From Capitella teleta (Eukaryota > Annelida > Polychaeta > Capitellidae): 64,000 nt of DNA. Location of the stretch: assembly GCA_000328365.1 (NCBI GenBank), contig KB302535.1, positions 160,352 to 224,351 on the forward strand, given 5' to 3'. The position numbers and the translations under genes were made by a program. Of the stretch, positions 38,119 to 52,700 are shown one piece after another. Under the pieces are notes generated by a model. The model searched no databases. It was given only the letters and a program-made list of their open reading frames with translations, and was not told the DNA's origin. Within the stretch, counting starts at the first letter, position 1. Every line of letters begins with the position of its first letter.

Positions 38119-40752
38119 TCACGGAAGAGTAGGAACACGATAACAATGGGTAGACCACCTATTGAAAAGAACAGCCCTTACCAGGCTTCAACTACTTGCT
38201 ATTGTACCCTAATTTTCCTGAAGCAATGAGATAAACAAATAGGAATGTCGTTCTGTGTCCACACTCTGGACTTCGACGCAGTTCGAAGATGGAGCGAAAA
38301 AAGCGTGTGATTGACATTTTGTCTGGAGAGAAATACCAGTGTTGGTGTGCATGTATTTCAAAAAGAATTCAAGACATTGACATTACACTGTGCGTATTCC
38401 GTTATAGATGCCAACAGCACATTTATTTAATTAGATACAACACATTCTTATGCAAAAGAATATTTATAATACAAGCCAGAACGACGCTACCAGATTCAGA
38501 CAGCCAGGATTGCCACAAGTATAATTCACAAATTATATTAATAATTACCATAAAACGTCTTGCTATTTCATTGCATAAATTTTACACTGGAGAGGAAATA
38601 ATTATATTCATCACAAACAAGATGATAATGAGATGCTTCCGTCATGCTGTTACCATGTTATCGTACCAACCTGTCACCCCCGCTCAGAGTGGTATCGCCT
38701 GCGCACTATCATCAACTCCTTCGCGCAACTTGGTGGTTCTGTGGTACGAATCTCAGGAGATCGTTGTGCACCCGGCTTTGCCAGGACTTAGCTCAGCAGT
38801 AGCCAGCGTCCAGTCGCCACTGACCGTTGCGTTTAATTAATTAGGAAATACTGAACTGCTGTATTGGATAATGTACTTCTAAGTTCGTTTCTCTTGGTAA
38901 GTTGTCTTTAACATTCATAAATAAAATTTAATAGATCTACATACAATACTATTTGGGTTTTTATTCTATTCCAGGTTAATTACTATTAAGTGTATGTGTT
39001 TTGATTTAGTAGAAGTTTTCTCGAAAGCATATTTGAAACTAGCGCCCAGCTTTCACGTTGAGCTAGTGTGATTTTTAAGCCTTCTTTTGAACGATGACGT
39101 AACCGACACCTAGTCACATGATTGTTTACTAATTGGACGAATTTTTACAACAGTACCTGATCTATAACTGTACTAGTTATTGTGCCAGATAGAAGTAAAG
39201 AGGATATTCTGTTCTTGAAGTTATGATTTAATAGTATCTCAGATTGCAGTTTCGGGAATTCCACAAACCCTCAAGTGTTATCAATCAATCAATCAAGAAG
39301 ACAGACAGCACCTCTACGAAATTACACAGCGACATACTAGTACTAGTGCTACAAGCAGTAATAAATCACACGTAGAAATACGTATACAGACCAGTGAATA
39401 AATGAGAATAAAATAATTAATTACCAATTAATATTTTAATTAAATACAACTAAATGATTTAAAGGAATTTTATTATCCTTATCACTTTATCATTCATTTT
39501 TATTCCTATAGTATTTGCGATTAATCTGTGCATGTATGCATGCGATAATAACGATAATCTGTGATACAAGACCGTTGTTTATCAATTAAGATATTCGGCT
39601 TAGCCACCGCCCGCTAATCTGTTTCTTATCTCAGACATGTAACAAGTTACGCAACAGGAATGTCGACCGCAGTTAATTACATAGTAAGTATGCACCTTTA
39701 TTTATCGGTGTACATATAGTCGCAATTGTTGAAATTCCTGCTTAAAGAAATGATAAGGTAGTTAAGAGGAGATCGATGGGTGGGAACAGAAGCAGGGACT
39801 GGATTAAGAACAGAGGTAGGAACTTTATTGCACACATTGGGACAATATAAGAACAGGAGCAGGAGTGGCGACATTGGCAGAAGGAAATGGTTGTGCTGTA
39901 TCCAGGTGGTTGTTTGTGCCGTGAAAGGAAATTGAATGAAGCATGTTAAAGGATAAAGGAGTCTATCACAGCGCTCAACTTCTTGACACTATCGAGTGTT
40001 GGCTGGTGATTTTTCCACCCTCTGCTGAATGCGGTGTCTTATACATATGCTGAGCGGCGAATGCTTGCTCGATCACTTTTAGTTTGTTTTCATTCAGATT
40101 TGAAGTGTTAACTTGCAGATCACGTTCCCTGGAGTGTTTTGTTTCGACAAAACGCTCTGCTTTGTGGAGCCACGTGCATGATAACTTACCACACACAGGC
40201 AGTGGGGCAAATTGGTAAAATTTAACTCAAGAATGTGAAAGTGAAACCACGTGGCTTGTACGGCGTTCTGCGAAGTTCTTTCCCGCCATGCGATATATTG
40301 GATTATTTCCACCACTGGTGTCGCCAGAAGTTTGTAATCTGGCCTTCCTGTCGACTCTCGAAATTAACTTTCCATTATAGATCAATGAAATTTGCCCCTT
40401 TCTCGTCTCCCTCCTAGCTTCCCACGTATATTCAGCATTCCCCAAATACGACCAAGGAAACCGCCCCCAACCCCCCTCTACGACCAGAGCGCTTCTCGTG
40501 ATAGTGTCCCCAGGTGCTGTGGCGTCATCTGTTATGTTTTTCCTCTGTCTATCAAATCGAGGAAAAATCGAATGAATAATATCTCACTGAATAATGTCGC
40601 AGCCATGCACGTACGCACATATAATATATAAAGTCAGCTAAAGTATAGCTACATGCACTCGTCTAGTGCAATACATGGAATTTTAAACCATTTCCACGTG
40701 TATTTCCAGATCGGAAAGTGAAACTAGGTCAGTTTCAGAAAGCGGGTCAAAC
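38119..40752. other. Intergenic region upstream of papilin
   Basis: AT-rich sequence without a supported gene. A 183-codon frame at 38289-38840 has no recognisable motif and an Ile-rich AT-driven composition. (ATCA)n at 39280-39295 may be a retroelement tail. The last kilobase becomes GC-richer and probably includes the papilin promoter. Confidence 0.35.
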
Positions 40753-43700
40753 ATGGCGGAGTTTTGGCGGGAAATATTGTGTCTTGCTGTGACGTCATTC
40801 CTGTTGTCTTCCTCTGTGCAGGTAATGTGTACATCTCATACAATTCATGCACATTATACTTAACTCCAGGTGTTGGGATTCTTGATACATATTATTGTAC
40901 ATTTTCTTTCTTAAGTGTCCGACACATATATTTAAAATTCACTAATTATGTAATAATACTAATTGTTGTATTTGTCCCTAGGGTGCATGGAGCGAGTGGA
41001 GTGTTCCATCTGAGTGCAGTCACGATTGTGGAGGCGGCGTACAGTTCAAAGAGAGATTGTGTTTAAGTGCAGAAGGGTCAGTATTGCATATCATGTTACT
41101 CAATCTCCTCTTCATTAAACCTGGTATCATGTTTTCCGACGGTTGCGTAACAGATAATAGCTTTCGAATGGATATAAATAGCCCAAATTTTGTTTCTGTC
41201 AGTTTCCTGTTCCGAACAAGTGCAACCAGAAATCTGACCACTCATACAAGAGGGTTTGGATTCTTGGAAACAAAAATGACGTAACGTAATTGAGTACTGG
41301 TGTTGACCTTGAATGATGCATATCAAATCAACAGGAATCGCCGAAAGGCCGAGTTCTGGACTTCTGGGCTAGCTTAATAGCTCCTGCTCCGATAATGACC
41401 ACCAAGCCATTACACATTGCTCCTGTTGCTTTAACTGATAACGGCCTGGAATCTCCTCCTGCAAATCCTACTCCCACTTTCTCCTTTCACCGTCTCCCAC
41501 TGCCATGCCATCCAAACTGCTCACACCTACCGTCATTCCATTTCATCATTTCCATATTGACACCACGGTTACGCCTTCCATCTCGACCGAGAACCTCCCA
41601 GTAACATCATGGCTATCCTCGCTGTACCTCTAGAACAATAGCAATTTCAACGTTTAACCACAGATAATCACTGCTATATATTACCACGTGCAGCAGGCAT
41701 CCCCCCACAAGTGAAAGCATTCCTCTGCAATTGAGGTCTGTGATAAAACCTCCGGACCACTTTTGACCTCGGTCAAATGAGCGATAAGAGGTTGATTTAT
41801 GCTTGGAAGTGGTCTGCAATGGATCTTGGTTGAGTCGACTCGATTGCAAGTACAAGTAGGATGGCGGGAAAATGGAAATATACCGATGTGCAGTTTATCG
41901 GCTCACGTTTTTTGTGTGCTTGCTATGGCTCTGTTCTATGTCGAGTACTTCTTGAGTAGCTCATTTGTTAATGACTCTTGATTACAAATATTACCTGCCA
42001 GATCCCAAGGTAATCATGGATAATCTAGAGATTTCTATCTCACCTGAATACTCATCAGTACACCATCAAAGTATTCTCAAAGATAAGGTTCGCTGATCTG
42101 AATGCTCTCCATATCTCGATTGAAAAGAAATTTAAAGAATGCCATTCTGGTACAAACCAATTATTCAATTCCGATAAACTGATATAATTGTTCTAATTAC
42201 AGGTCTGAATCCCTCTGTGAAGGTCCGACTAAAATATACCAGAGCTGTAATATACAGGTATGCAATTACGTCCATCAATCCATCATTGCAATGATATACC
42301 TGTCACGCCTCTCCAGCCGTCGTCACTCAGCTGATGTTAAAGCCTCAAACTGGGCTTCTATAATATAACCTAACATTAACGTGTAATTGTTTTCCTCGGG
42401 TTCAAGGAGAATGCTCTTTTTTGTCAGCATAGTGACAGGCATATCAGCAACGGATGAGAGCTGTGTGTGTTTTCTGACTCATTGAAACCCGTTGAATACT
42501 GTTGATTGACGACGTCTTACGTCTTTTTGGCTCGTGAAGAGTAATCGGTCGTGAATTGGAAAATCATCCCTGTCTACGCCTGTTATTTGAGTCAATGTAA
42601 TGTGAATGATGATGACTTTGAATGAAAGTTTCTGTATTTAGAGTGTTATTTTGGGCGAAAACTACTGGTATATTGACCCCAGTTCTGTCACTTTTCTGAT
42701 TTTTCTCTTCATATCTTAAAGCAAATTATCTTATCCTATGTCATCTCATGTTATAGGATTGCGATCAACCGGAAGTTGATTCTCGTCTTGAGCAATGTCA
42801 GCAATACAATAACATCTCCTACAACGGAAAAACTCACTCGTGGATTCCATTTTACAGTAAGTATAATAATTGTATGATAATAAATATATTTTATATTGCG
42901 TCGGTGGAATGATAGGTCCCAAGCCTAGATGTTAAAAGTAAACAATGAAGAACAGTTGCGAATGACCAATGGTAATGCAATTGTTCAAAAGTCTCGGGGC
43001 ATCATGGGTATAGAAGCTCACGATTTACATAGGCGTGAGGTATCAAAAGGAACTTACATCGTATTTGCATATTATACGCACATAACCTCAGTTAAATCTC
43101 CCAAACAAATATAATACCCTTGAATAAATTTTACCAATTAAACTTGCGACAATTAATTGGTCGACATACTTTCCCTTTCCACAAGGTTATTTCTTACGTC
43201 TGTGTTTTCAGCTGTTTTCGTCAATTGCTGAAGCAGTGATTTAACACCATTAGAATAATTAGATCCTTATAAGGTCAAGGCACTGACGTCGTAAATCTTA
43301 ACAGTGATAAATTCAGCACTCCCCATCGTGATACCCACTTCATGTTATACATGCTGTAATTTTGAAAACATTAAACTCTAGATCGTATCGCAAAGCATAA
43401 ATTTTATTCGATAATTACTGTTCTGTAGTTGCGGGTTTATGGGCTTCTAAATACGTTTCAATTGCAATGCGTTTATTCGCACGAAGTTTTCTGTTTATGT
43501 CTGGGTGAATAAACTCTTGGGTCGATGATTTGTCTCTAGCTGCAGTTTTATTATCTTTGGTTAATGTTTTCCTTTGGGTACTTAGTCTGATGTACTTGAA
43601 GCACAACATCGGTAATTACGCCTGTATCGCCTCCTCAAAAATTAACAGTGGTATTGTAAGCTATGCATATATCATCATATTATCACTTTAAGCATGCTCA

Positions 43701-46700
43701 CCATCGTAATATACACTAATTTTCCAGACGGTTTTTACGCGTACAGAATTCTAGTCAAACAAAAATGTTTTACTTTTCAACTATGATTAATCATCCAAAC
43801 AATCTGAGAATCCATTGATACGCTAGTTATAAATCGAAAGTGTGTACTAGCTTTCTTCAAGTACTCCAATGCATTTCATGGGACCGTATAAATTGTGGTA
43901 CCTTTAATTACCCCCACGTCTTCCCGAATGCATTAGACTCAGTTTCGTGTATTTATAGTGATCCGAACACCAAACACCTACAACCCTCTCAACGCCACAC
44001 AGAGAATTACCCTATGGCCTTTTCGAGAGTTGAGCGTCCTCTCGCGAGGTTATTATAGGATGAAGTATTATAAAAAAGACAGAATACAAAGAAGTGCACA
44101 GTTTGTCTTCAGCAAACATTTATTCTCAGATAAACATCAAAAGAAAATGTTGACGGCTACTAACACTGTCAGCGATCCTTTGACAAGTTTTATATTTTTC
44201 TCGCATAGAAATCAAAATGAATGGCGACTAATTTGGTTTACTAAGAAGAGTTATTTTCATGATAGCAGTTGAAATTTTAAAATGTATCTTTCAATGTCAA
44301 CCGCACTTGAGTATACTTACTTATAAGAATAACAATAATGGAGTATTTTCGTAAACTTTGAAGTAAATAGATCGCTGAGGTGAAATTCACACTTTTTTGC
44401 TCATCTTTCATTTCATTGTTTGGGGGAAACTCAATAGGCAGATAATACATTATCTCAGAAACCTCTGAATAATTTAGTTTAAAAATACCCATTCATTGAT
44501 GAATTGAAGCCATATTTTAGACTTTTGAAATTTATGCCATTTCGTTGACTTTTATGTCCGATTTAATTGCAATGTAATTTTTTTTTTTCTACTAGCATGA
44601 TATAGTTTATCACACATTAAATCTCCAAATTCTCTCTCTATATATATACATGTATTAATAGTCATTTACCCAAGTACAAACTAGGGATGCATGGGTTGAT
44701 GTTCCGGATAATTCGATATCGGATTCGGATGTCCGCGCATCCCTAGTACAAACCACAAACACAATTAAGTGAAACCTAAAGCCGATGCATAATCAACCCA
44801 TATATTATTTGTTTCCACCCTGAGGGCACTTCACCTTGAATTTAAGCCTACAGTCGGTATGCTGATTACTTTTTTATAGGCATTCAATTAGTATAAGTAC
44901 TCTGACAGTGCACGAATCGTGCGGTACGATATAATAATTAGCCACGATTACCAACCCTATAATTGAGTTCCCATTGGCTAAAAATTTGCAGGAATCTCTT
45001 CCCAAATGAATTGAATCTAGGTCATGTCCGACTCCATATGTTAATGATTTCATTGACTCTTAGCTCAACAATCACTGTCTCTTCCAACAAATGCAATGGA
45101 CAAGATGTACGGTTGGCCGAAGTGATCCAGATGTCGAGTGCAAACAATCCAGCCTGAGTTATATGGCCGACCAACCACTTTCACATTCGTTCCTTTGATG
45201 TTTCCACAGAATCCACGTTGATGATTTGTATATATACGATCAGCATTATTGCGCAGTCCATCTGTACAAGCGTAGAATACCGCAGACACTGATATATAGA
45301 GTTTTCAATTCCACTTTTTTTATTTATGAATCCTGTTTTAGTCAATCTTTTCTTTTATTCCCTGTAGGTGAAAATAAGTGCGAGTTGACTTGCTTGGCCG
45401 AAGGGGAAGCTTTCTATGCGCGTCTGGCACCAGCGGTAAAGGATGGCACCAGGTGCGACAGGTACTCCTCAGACGTCTGCATCCAAGGAGCTTGTCAGGT
45501 GAAATATTTGTCAACATTGGAGAAAAAAAAAACAAAAAAAACTAAGGATCATTTTCCGACTTAACGGTAGTCACTGCATGAGAGTAATGACTACCCACAC
45601 TTTCTTGACCCCTGGTCAGATCTTTGTAAACATCATGTGATCTGTGGATAGTCTGTTGTTTTGTTTACCTTGGCGAGATTCGATGCGAAAAGGTCACAGA
45701 ACCAATTGCAGAAATCCTGTTTATACAAACTTATACAAGAGAGTCACGTCTTGTTGATTTATTTTGATGTATTCGCTAACAGTGTTTAATCCATTCGCAT
45801 TTTCCCAGGCGGGTCTTACGCATTTCCCGCCGTTTCTCGTGCCTGGTCCGACCCGTCTAAACCTCCATTCACACCCGCCGAGGAGTGGATCGTTCGGTGT
45901 AGAGAGACGACTTGAGAATTCCTGAGTGGCATGCTTCTATTGTATTGCTTGAGTTATTGGCAGGTGGCTCGCCAATTGTAGGTTCGCTTACAAACAAAGT
46001 CAGAAGTTACTACCTAAGTTTACCTATTCGTTAGATTGTATACAATGCTGCGAAGGATATCATGGGGTTTTCTTCGGTGTGTATAAATGTTTGAGATATA
46101 TATTGAATAAGAAGTTGGATATTGGCCAAAATGCGGTTTCTAGACGGTTGAAGCACGTGGCGATTTTTCCCGCCTTTTTATCTCCCGCCACCTGATTTAT
46201 CCAACTGCCGTTTTGCCTTGAGGCTAATTGCCTTTGACAGGGTTAAGCTTAGATTACGACCGATCGCTAAATTGTTTATGTGTAGAATTCTTTGTATCTG
46301 AATTCCACGCAGTGATTTGTCTGTAAACATCCAACAAATCTATTCATAAAAATCAAACGAAACGCAGAGAGCGAGGGGGTAAAAGCTCAGAATTGCTGAA
46401 AATCACAAGAATAAGAAACATTTACGTGGAAAATTTTGGAATAGTAATGTTTTCATTTTATTCTTCACAGTCCGTTGGATGTGACCGTGTTTTGGGATCG
46501 GGAAAGATTTACGATGAATGCCGGGTCTGCAGTGGGAATGGCAGCACTTGCCAAAAAATCAACGGACATATTGAGACCAAAGAACTTGGCAGAGGTAAGA
46601 GTCAATGAACTCCCTCCCACTCATCAATACCTCAGCCCAATCCCCCGCATCATATTCAAGAATAAAGGTTGTAAAATTATTCCCAGGCCTAACCAATAAT

Positions 46701-49700
46701 TCCTCCTGAGAAATCCTGGGATACAAGTTTGTAATCGAAAAGGAACGAGAGTTAAAACTTCACATAAAGCAAAGAGGAAATATTTCTCTGTCATAAACCC
46801 CAGTTTTATGCCTTCCACCGTCCATGCAAACTCGCAGTCCAGCCAGCGAATGACGGACATTTTTCCTTATCGATTCTGATCGATTTTATTATTCCCACAG
46901 GCTACAGACAAATCTTGTTGATACCCGAAGGAGCGACAAATGTTATCATTGAGGAAGACGCCGACGGCAAAGGAGTACTAGGTGAAGTAATGGCTGCATG
47001 TCTATTGACCATGGCATCATAAATTTGTCACGACAGCTCTGAGTGATATCGCTGGCACGTACTACCTCAACGGAAAGTGGACAGTGAGTCCCTCGACGGA
47101 GTTCGAGGCAAGCGGGGTCCATTGGGAGTACAGTCGAACCCATAGTCACCACGAGACCTTGAAGACATCAGGACCCACTACAGAACCAATGATCCTTGTG
47201 GTATGTTCACATCCACATTTGAAATAAAAATATTTTAGTAATACTATATATCCCTTCTCTCAGTTTTTGAAGCACAATGGTCAAGTTTCACCGGTCAGCT
47301 ACACCTTCTTTATGCCGCGGGATGTCAGCACTGATTTCCCGGTCACGGATGGTTACCATTGGCAACCAGGATCTTGGAGCAAATGCAGCAGCAATTGCGG
47401 TGAAGGTAGTAATATCTGTATATATACGGAGTGTGAGAGTCCAATGTTGAAATAACATGCCCCATTCTTCTATATGGCTCAGAATGCTGTTGTAGTCTCT
47501 AAACAAGTACTGCGCTAACCTCGGGTATGTTCCTCTCAGACTACACAGCACTAAATCCTTCAGCGATTCCTTTAGAACACCCCCATTGGCCTAGTGCTTT
47601 ACGCACATAAACATCTACTGTCTGAGTGCCAGAAGTACGCGACAAAGCTCTCAGTACAACATTACACCATAAGTCCAGAATGGAAGGAGCAATCAGCCTC
47701 TTAAAATAGCATACAATTCAGTAAAATCTGTTGAACGCCTGTTTTTATGGTTAACCACTAATGCCGTTTCAACCAGATGTATGGTTAGCCAATGATGTAA
47801 ATCGTGGCCCACATGTGAGCCTCAATGCGGACTTCATTACGCCCCCCGCAAAACTAATGGCTTGCTTTTCTCTCTTCTCTGTTTCTTCAGCATGCGAGAT
47901 ATTTTTACGATAAACCATTTAGAATTCCGCAGTTTTTCCTGGCACCGAGTGATGCCACTCTCTTCTTTCTGGGACGAAGAGAGGAAACATTCTCTTGAAT
48001 TTTCTTAGGATTTTGTGATCCACCTGCTACTCAAAATACAGCATCCATTTCTGCTTTGTGGTCGTAACATACATAGCGTGCCATCTACGAACATATATAT
48101 CATACAATGTTTATATAGGTCACAACAGTTGCCGTATTATGACTGATTTATAGAGACATTTTTTTGAATGGATTTGTGAGTAAATTGCAAATTCGTTGAA
48201 ACGGGCTTGTACTAGTATTTCGTATGAATTATCTTGACCACAGACCTCATGCAGAGTTAGAAAACATGAGAGCCATGGAGTAGATTACTGGGAACTGACT
48301 GATCACCAGGACCAGATCTCCCGATGCAGACTTCGCGGGAAATCTCTGAAGAGTTTATACGCACTGATTCGCAGCACGGTTTGGCGCCAAATCTGCTAGT
48401 AAACATGTGGAATGGTCAGTGAGCGTTTGACCAGATTTCTTTGAAATGAGGTCATCCAGGTGTTGGTCTGATCAAGAGATTAAGGTAGAGGGTGATGATC
48501 TAACACCTTGGATATTACTTTGTTCACGGGCCCAGTCGAATATCTGCTCATTTCGATGAGAATTGGAGAAATTGTACAAAAAGGAACCAAATAAACACGA
48601 CACAAGTTATACAAATTGCGGATTTCTCATTTTTGCCAATCCTGTTGAGGCTCTATCGATCAACATCGCAGGAGATCGTTAATGACCCCTCGATCGCCCC
48701 TTTCCACTCAACATGATGCATTTAAAACTCACTTTCTGGACGTCTGGAACAATAAACTCCTTGTGAATGCAGAATGTGGGTCAACCGAGCAACAACACCG
48801 AAGTCTGTTTGACCGAATGACATAGAGAAACAAACCAAAACAACGAGAACCAGCTTCCTCTTTGAGCGAATGATTCTGAAACATCAACAAATCTGTTCTT
48901 CCCCTGAGGGCTGATTCACATCTGCAACTTGCAGTGCTTTCTCCTTTAGCTTGACGATTGAACTGACCACGTGGCCGTTATGATTTTATGCACCATAGCC
49001 TTATACTAGCTCCACTACATTGTGATGTTCTATCTTGTAGGGTCACAGATGCGGCCTATTCTATGCATGCACGGGGCTGAGTCTGTTCTGGATGATCTGT
49101 GTGACCGACTTCAGAAGCCCCTGCATAAACGAGTGTGCCATTCAGGGGATTGTACCCCGAGGTACGAGTCTTAATAATTATGCATAATTAGTGTATTGAC
49201 CCTATATGTTTACCTCTCAGCTGGCACGTGGGGCTATGGGATGATTGCACGGTGCCGTGTGGAACAGGCATTCGCTCCCGACCTGTGTTCTGTAAACAGG
49301 AAAAAAGTAGTGAACATGGAACCTTTGTCGTTGCCAACTCTTCACTTTGTACTCAACCAAAACCAAATGCTACTGAAGTCTGTGATAGTGGCAATGAATG
49401 CCCGCAATGGGAAACAGGCGATTGGCAAAAGGTACCCTATCAAACATATCCACTATATCAACCAATCTCGTATGTTCTTGCAGTGTAACAAAATTTGTGG
49501 AGAAGGACATCAGACCCGCACGGTCATCTGTCGGTCAGCCACTGTTCCACTGAATGGAAACAACACTGCTCTTCCGGACAAGTACTGTGACAAGAACGGA
49601 CGTCCCGAGGAAGTAAGACCCTGCGATGCTGGACCATGTTTTGGTGTTGAATGGCTGACAACAGCCTGGTCTGGGGTGAGTACTGTTCTTTTCATGCATT

Positions 49701-52700
49701 TTATGTAATTATTTGTGAAATGATTATCAGTGTGGCTCTGAATGTGGACAAACAGAGGAAGTCCGTGATGTGATTTGTGCGTCCAAGGATGGAGAGGTCC
49801 ACGTGGATACCCGCTGCGATCCAATCCGTAAACCAGATTCAGTTCGTCCGTGTGAGTCAACTGACTGTGAACACTCTCCCAGGTGGTACACCTCTGATTG
49901 GAGCAAGGTATAATTGGTATTGGATAATTATCAAGATCTAACATTGTTTCTCTTCTATACTTTAGTGCTCACTTGCTTGTGGCAATGGAACACAGAAGCG
50001 CGACGTCCGTTGTATCAAAGAAACCGAGGAAGGTGCGTCTATTCTGGCAGAAACGGAATGCAGTGAGGAGAAGCCAGGCTCTGAACAAGCTTGTATGGGA
50101 TCCTCGTGCACGAATATTTGGTTCACTGCGCCATGGGGACGGGTAAGCATCATGTCCACCATAATATATCACGCACTGGTTCCTTCCTCGTGCAGTGCTC
50201 CATGATGTGTGGAGGAGGCAGCCGTAAGCGAGAAGTTTTCTGTTTGAATGGAGCGTGCGACGAGAACGCCATGCCAGACGATGAAGAAGATTGCAACATG
50301 GAAGCTTGTGATGATGGTATGCATTGCAATCTCCATTCAGTGTGATAATCCCTGACGGTAAATTTCAGATAACCTCCTGGTGGTTGGAGGGTGCAAGAAC
50401 TCCACTTATGGTTGCTGTCCTGACGGCCTCACTGCAGCAGAAGGGAAGAAGTTCTTTGGCTGCCCATCTTCTGATAGTATTCCAGTTGGATTGTGTATTG
50501 AGTCGACCTTTGGGTGCTGCCTTGACGGAGTTACTCCGGCTGCTGGGACTTTCCAATCTGGTTGCCCAATTTACACATGCACCGTGAGTAAACCTGTCGT
50601 GCCCTTGAACTTCTGCATCATTTCATTACCTTAGGATTATGAGTTTGGTTGCTGCCCTGACAACGAAACTCCCGCTGATGGCGTAAATGGCTTAGGCTGC
50701 CCGGTGGAAATCACTTGTGAGTCTAAAGCATTTGGATGCTGTCCAGATGGAATGGCAGCAGCAATTGGACCCGACTATGAGGGTTGTGGTGAGGAGCTGG
50801 TGCTGGAATTATGCCAAGAAAGTCTCTTTGGCTGTTGCCCTGATGATCTTACCCCAGCTAATGGTATGTCACGTAACACTAACCAAACTCACTCCATACT
50901 TGAATTTTCGTCTGTTATCAGGACCAAACTATGAAGGATGTAATGATATTGGCTCTGGTGAAGAGGGAGATGAGGTCAACTGTATTGACACACTCTTTGG
51001 TTGCTGTCCTGATAACATTACATCTGCTGAAGGGTTTAACTTGGAGGGGTGTGATCTTGGACTTGCTTGCAATCAGTCTTTGTATGGCTGTTGTCCTGAT
51101 GGAAAGCTTAACGCTGATGGTCCAAACTTCTTGGGATGTCCTGGAGTTGTGGTAGTGCCTGAGATTCCAAAGTGCAAACAAAGTAAGTTTGGTTGCTGTG
51201 ACGACGAGGTTACCTCAGCACTGGGACCCAACAAGAAAGGCTGCAATTCAATCAAACCAACTGGCAAATGTGAGAATTCTTTGTATGGCTGTTGCCCTGA
51301 TGGAAGGACCACTGCTAGGGATCCTGAAAAGAGGTCATGTAATATGTTGGGAGGCTGTGCTGGAACTCAGTACGGTTGCTGTCCAGATGGTCAAATGTCT
51401 GCTGCTGGTCCAGCTAAAGAAGGCTGTGAAGTGGATTTAACTCCAATCAACTGCAATGATACATTATATGGATGTTGCAATGATGGTGTTACTCCAGCCA
51501 GGGATGCTGAAAAGCTGACATGTAATCTGTTGGGTGGGTGTGCTGGCACTCGCTATGGGTGTTGTCCTGATGGAGTGACCAGTGCTGAAGGACATTCAAA
51601 TGAAGGCTGTGAACCCCTGCTGGCGACATTGCGTCCTAAAGTGGGCTGTGAACAGGCTAAATATGGTTGTTGCCCCGATGGCACAACGGCAGCCCGTGAC
51701 GCTGAAAAGACGACCTGTGGTTTAATAGGAGGCTGCTCAGGCACTCGGTATGGCTGCTGTCCTGATGGCATCTCAGGTGCACGTGGACCTAATTACGAAG
51801 GATGTGAAGAACTTATGCCTTCTGTTGGATGTCTGGATACCCTGTATGGTTGCTGCCCTGATGGCAAATCGCCTGCCATTGGTCCTGCGTATCAAGGCTG
51901 TTCTGATGTCTCCATGATAACACCCACATGTGATTCCACAACCCATGGCTGTTGTCCAGATGGTGTTAACACTGCCATGGGTCCATATTTCTATGGTTGC
52001 TCAGAGAGTGTTGAAATGGCTGAGACCTGTCGCGATGCTAATTATGGGTGCTGTGAAGATGGTGTGTCCTCTGCTGCTGGGCCAAATTATGCTGGGTGTC
52101 CTGACCAAGTTGAGAAAGGCCGTAAGTTAATTCTTAATAAAAGACCACCGTTAATTGTAATTTTTGTTATTTCTTCGATCAGAGGTCTGTGCAGAACCAA
52201 AAGAAAGAGGAACATGTTCAGAATACTCTATCAAATGGTTTTTCGATCCTGCTTACGGTGATTGTTCACGTTTCTGGTATGGTGGATGCGCTGGCAATGG
52301 CAACATGTTTGACTCTAAAGATGACTGCCGCGGACAGTGTGTCTCGCCCAATGGGATCAGTAAGTTCACATTCTTTCAATTGCTGAAAACTGAAGCATTT
52401 GGCTTGTCTTGCAGAGAAATGTTTCCTACCTAAATCTGTTGGTCGATGCAAAGCCTCCAGTGAAGTATACTTCTACAACTCAAAAACAAGTCAATGTGAG
52501 ACTTTCATCTACGGTGGATGTCTTGGTAATGATAACCGCTTTGCAACCATGGATGACTGTGTGGCCGAGTGCGTCTTACCTCAACAGCCAGGTTAGTTTC
52601 CATAATCGCAAAATTGTCCAAACTACTGATCATCATTATGCATATAGACCTGTGCAATCAGCCAATGAAAACTGGACCTTGTCGTGGACAGTTCAATCGA

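Noticed and set aside
38289-38840. 183-codon open frame on the plus strand upstream of papilin
   Set aside because: AT-driven Ile/Lys-rich composition, no motif, no splice context and no family resemblance. Probably chance in non-coding DNA.
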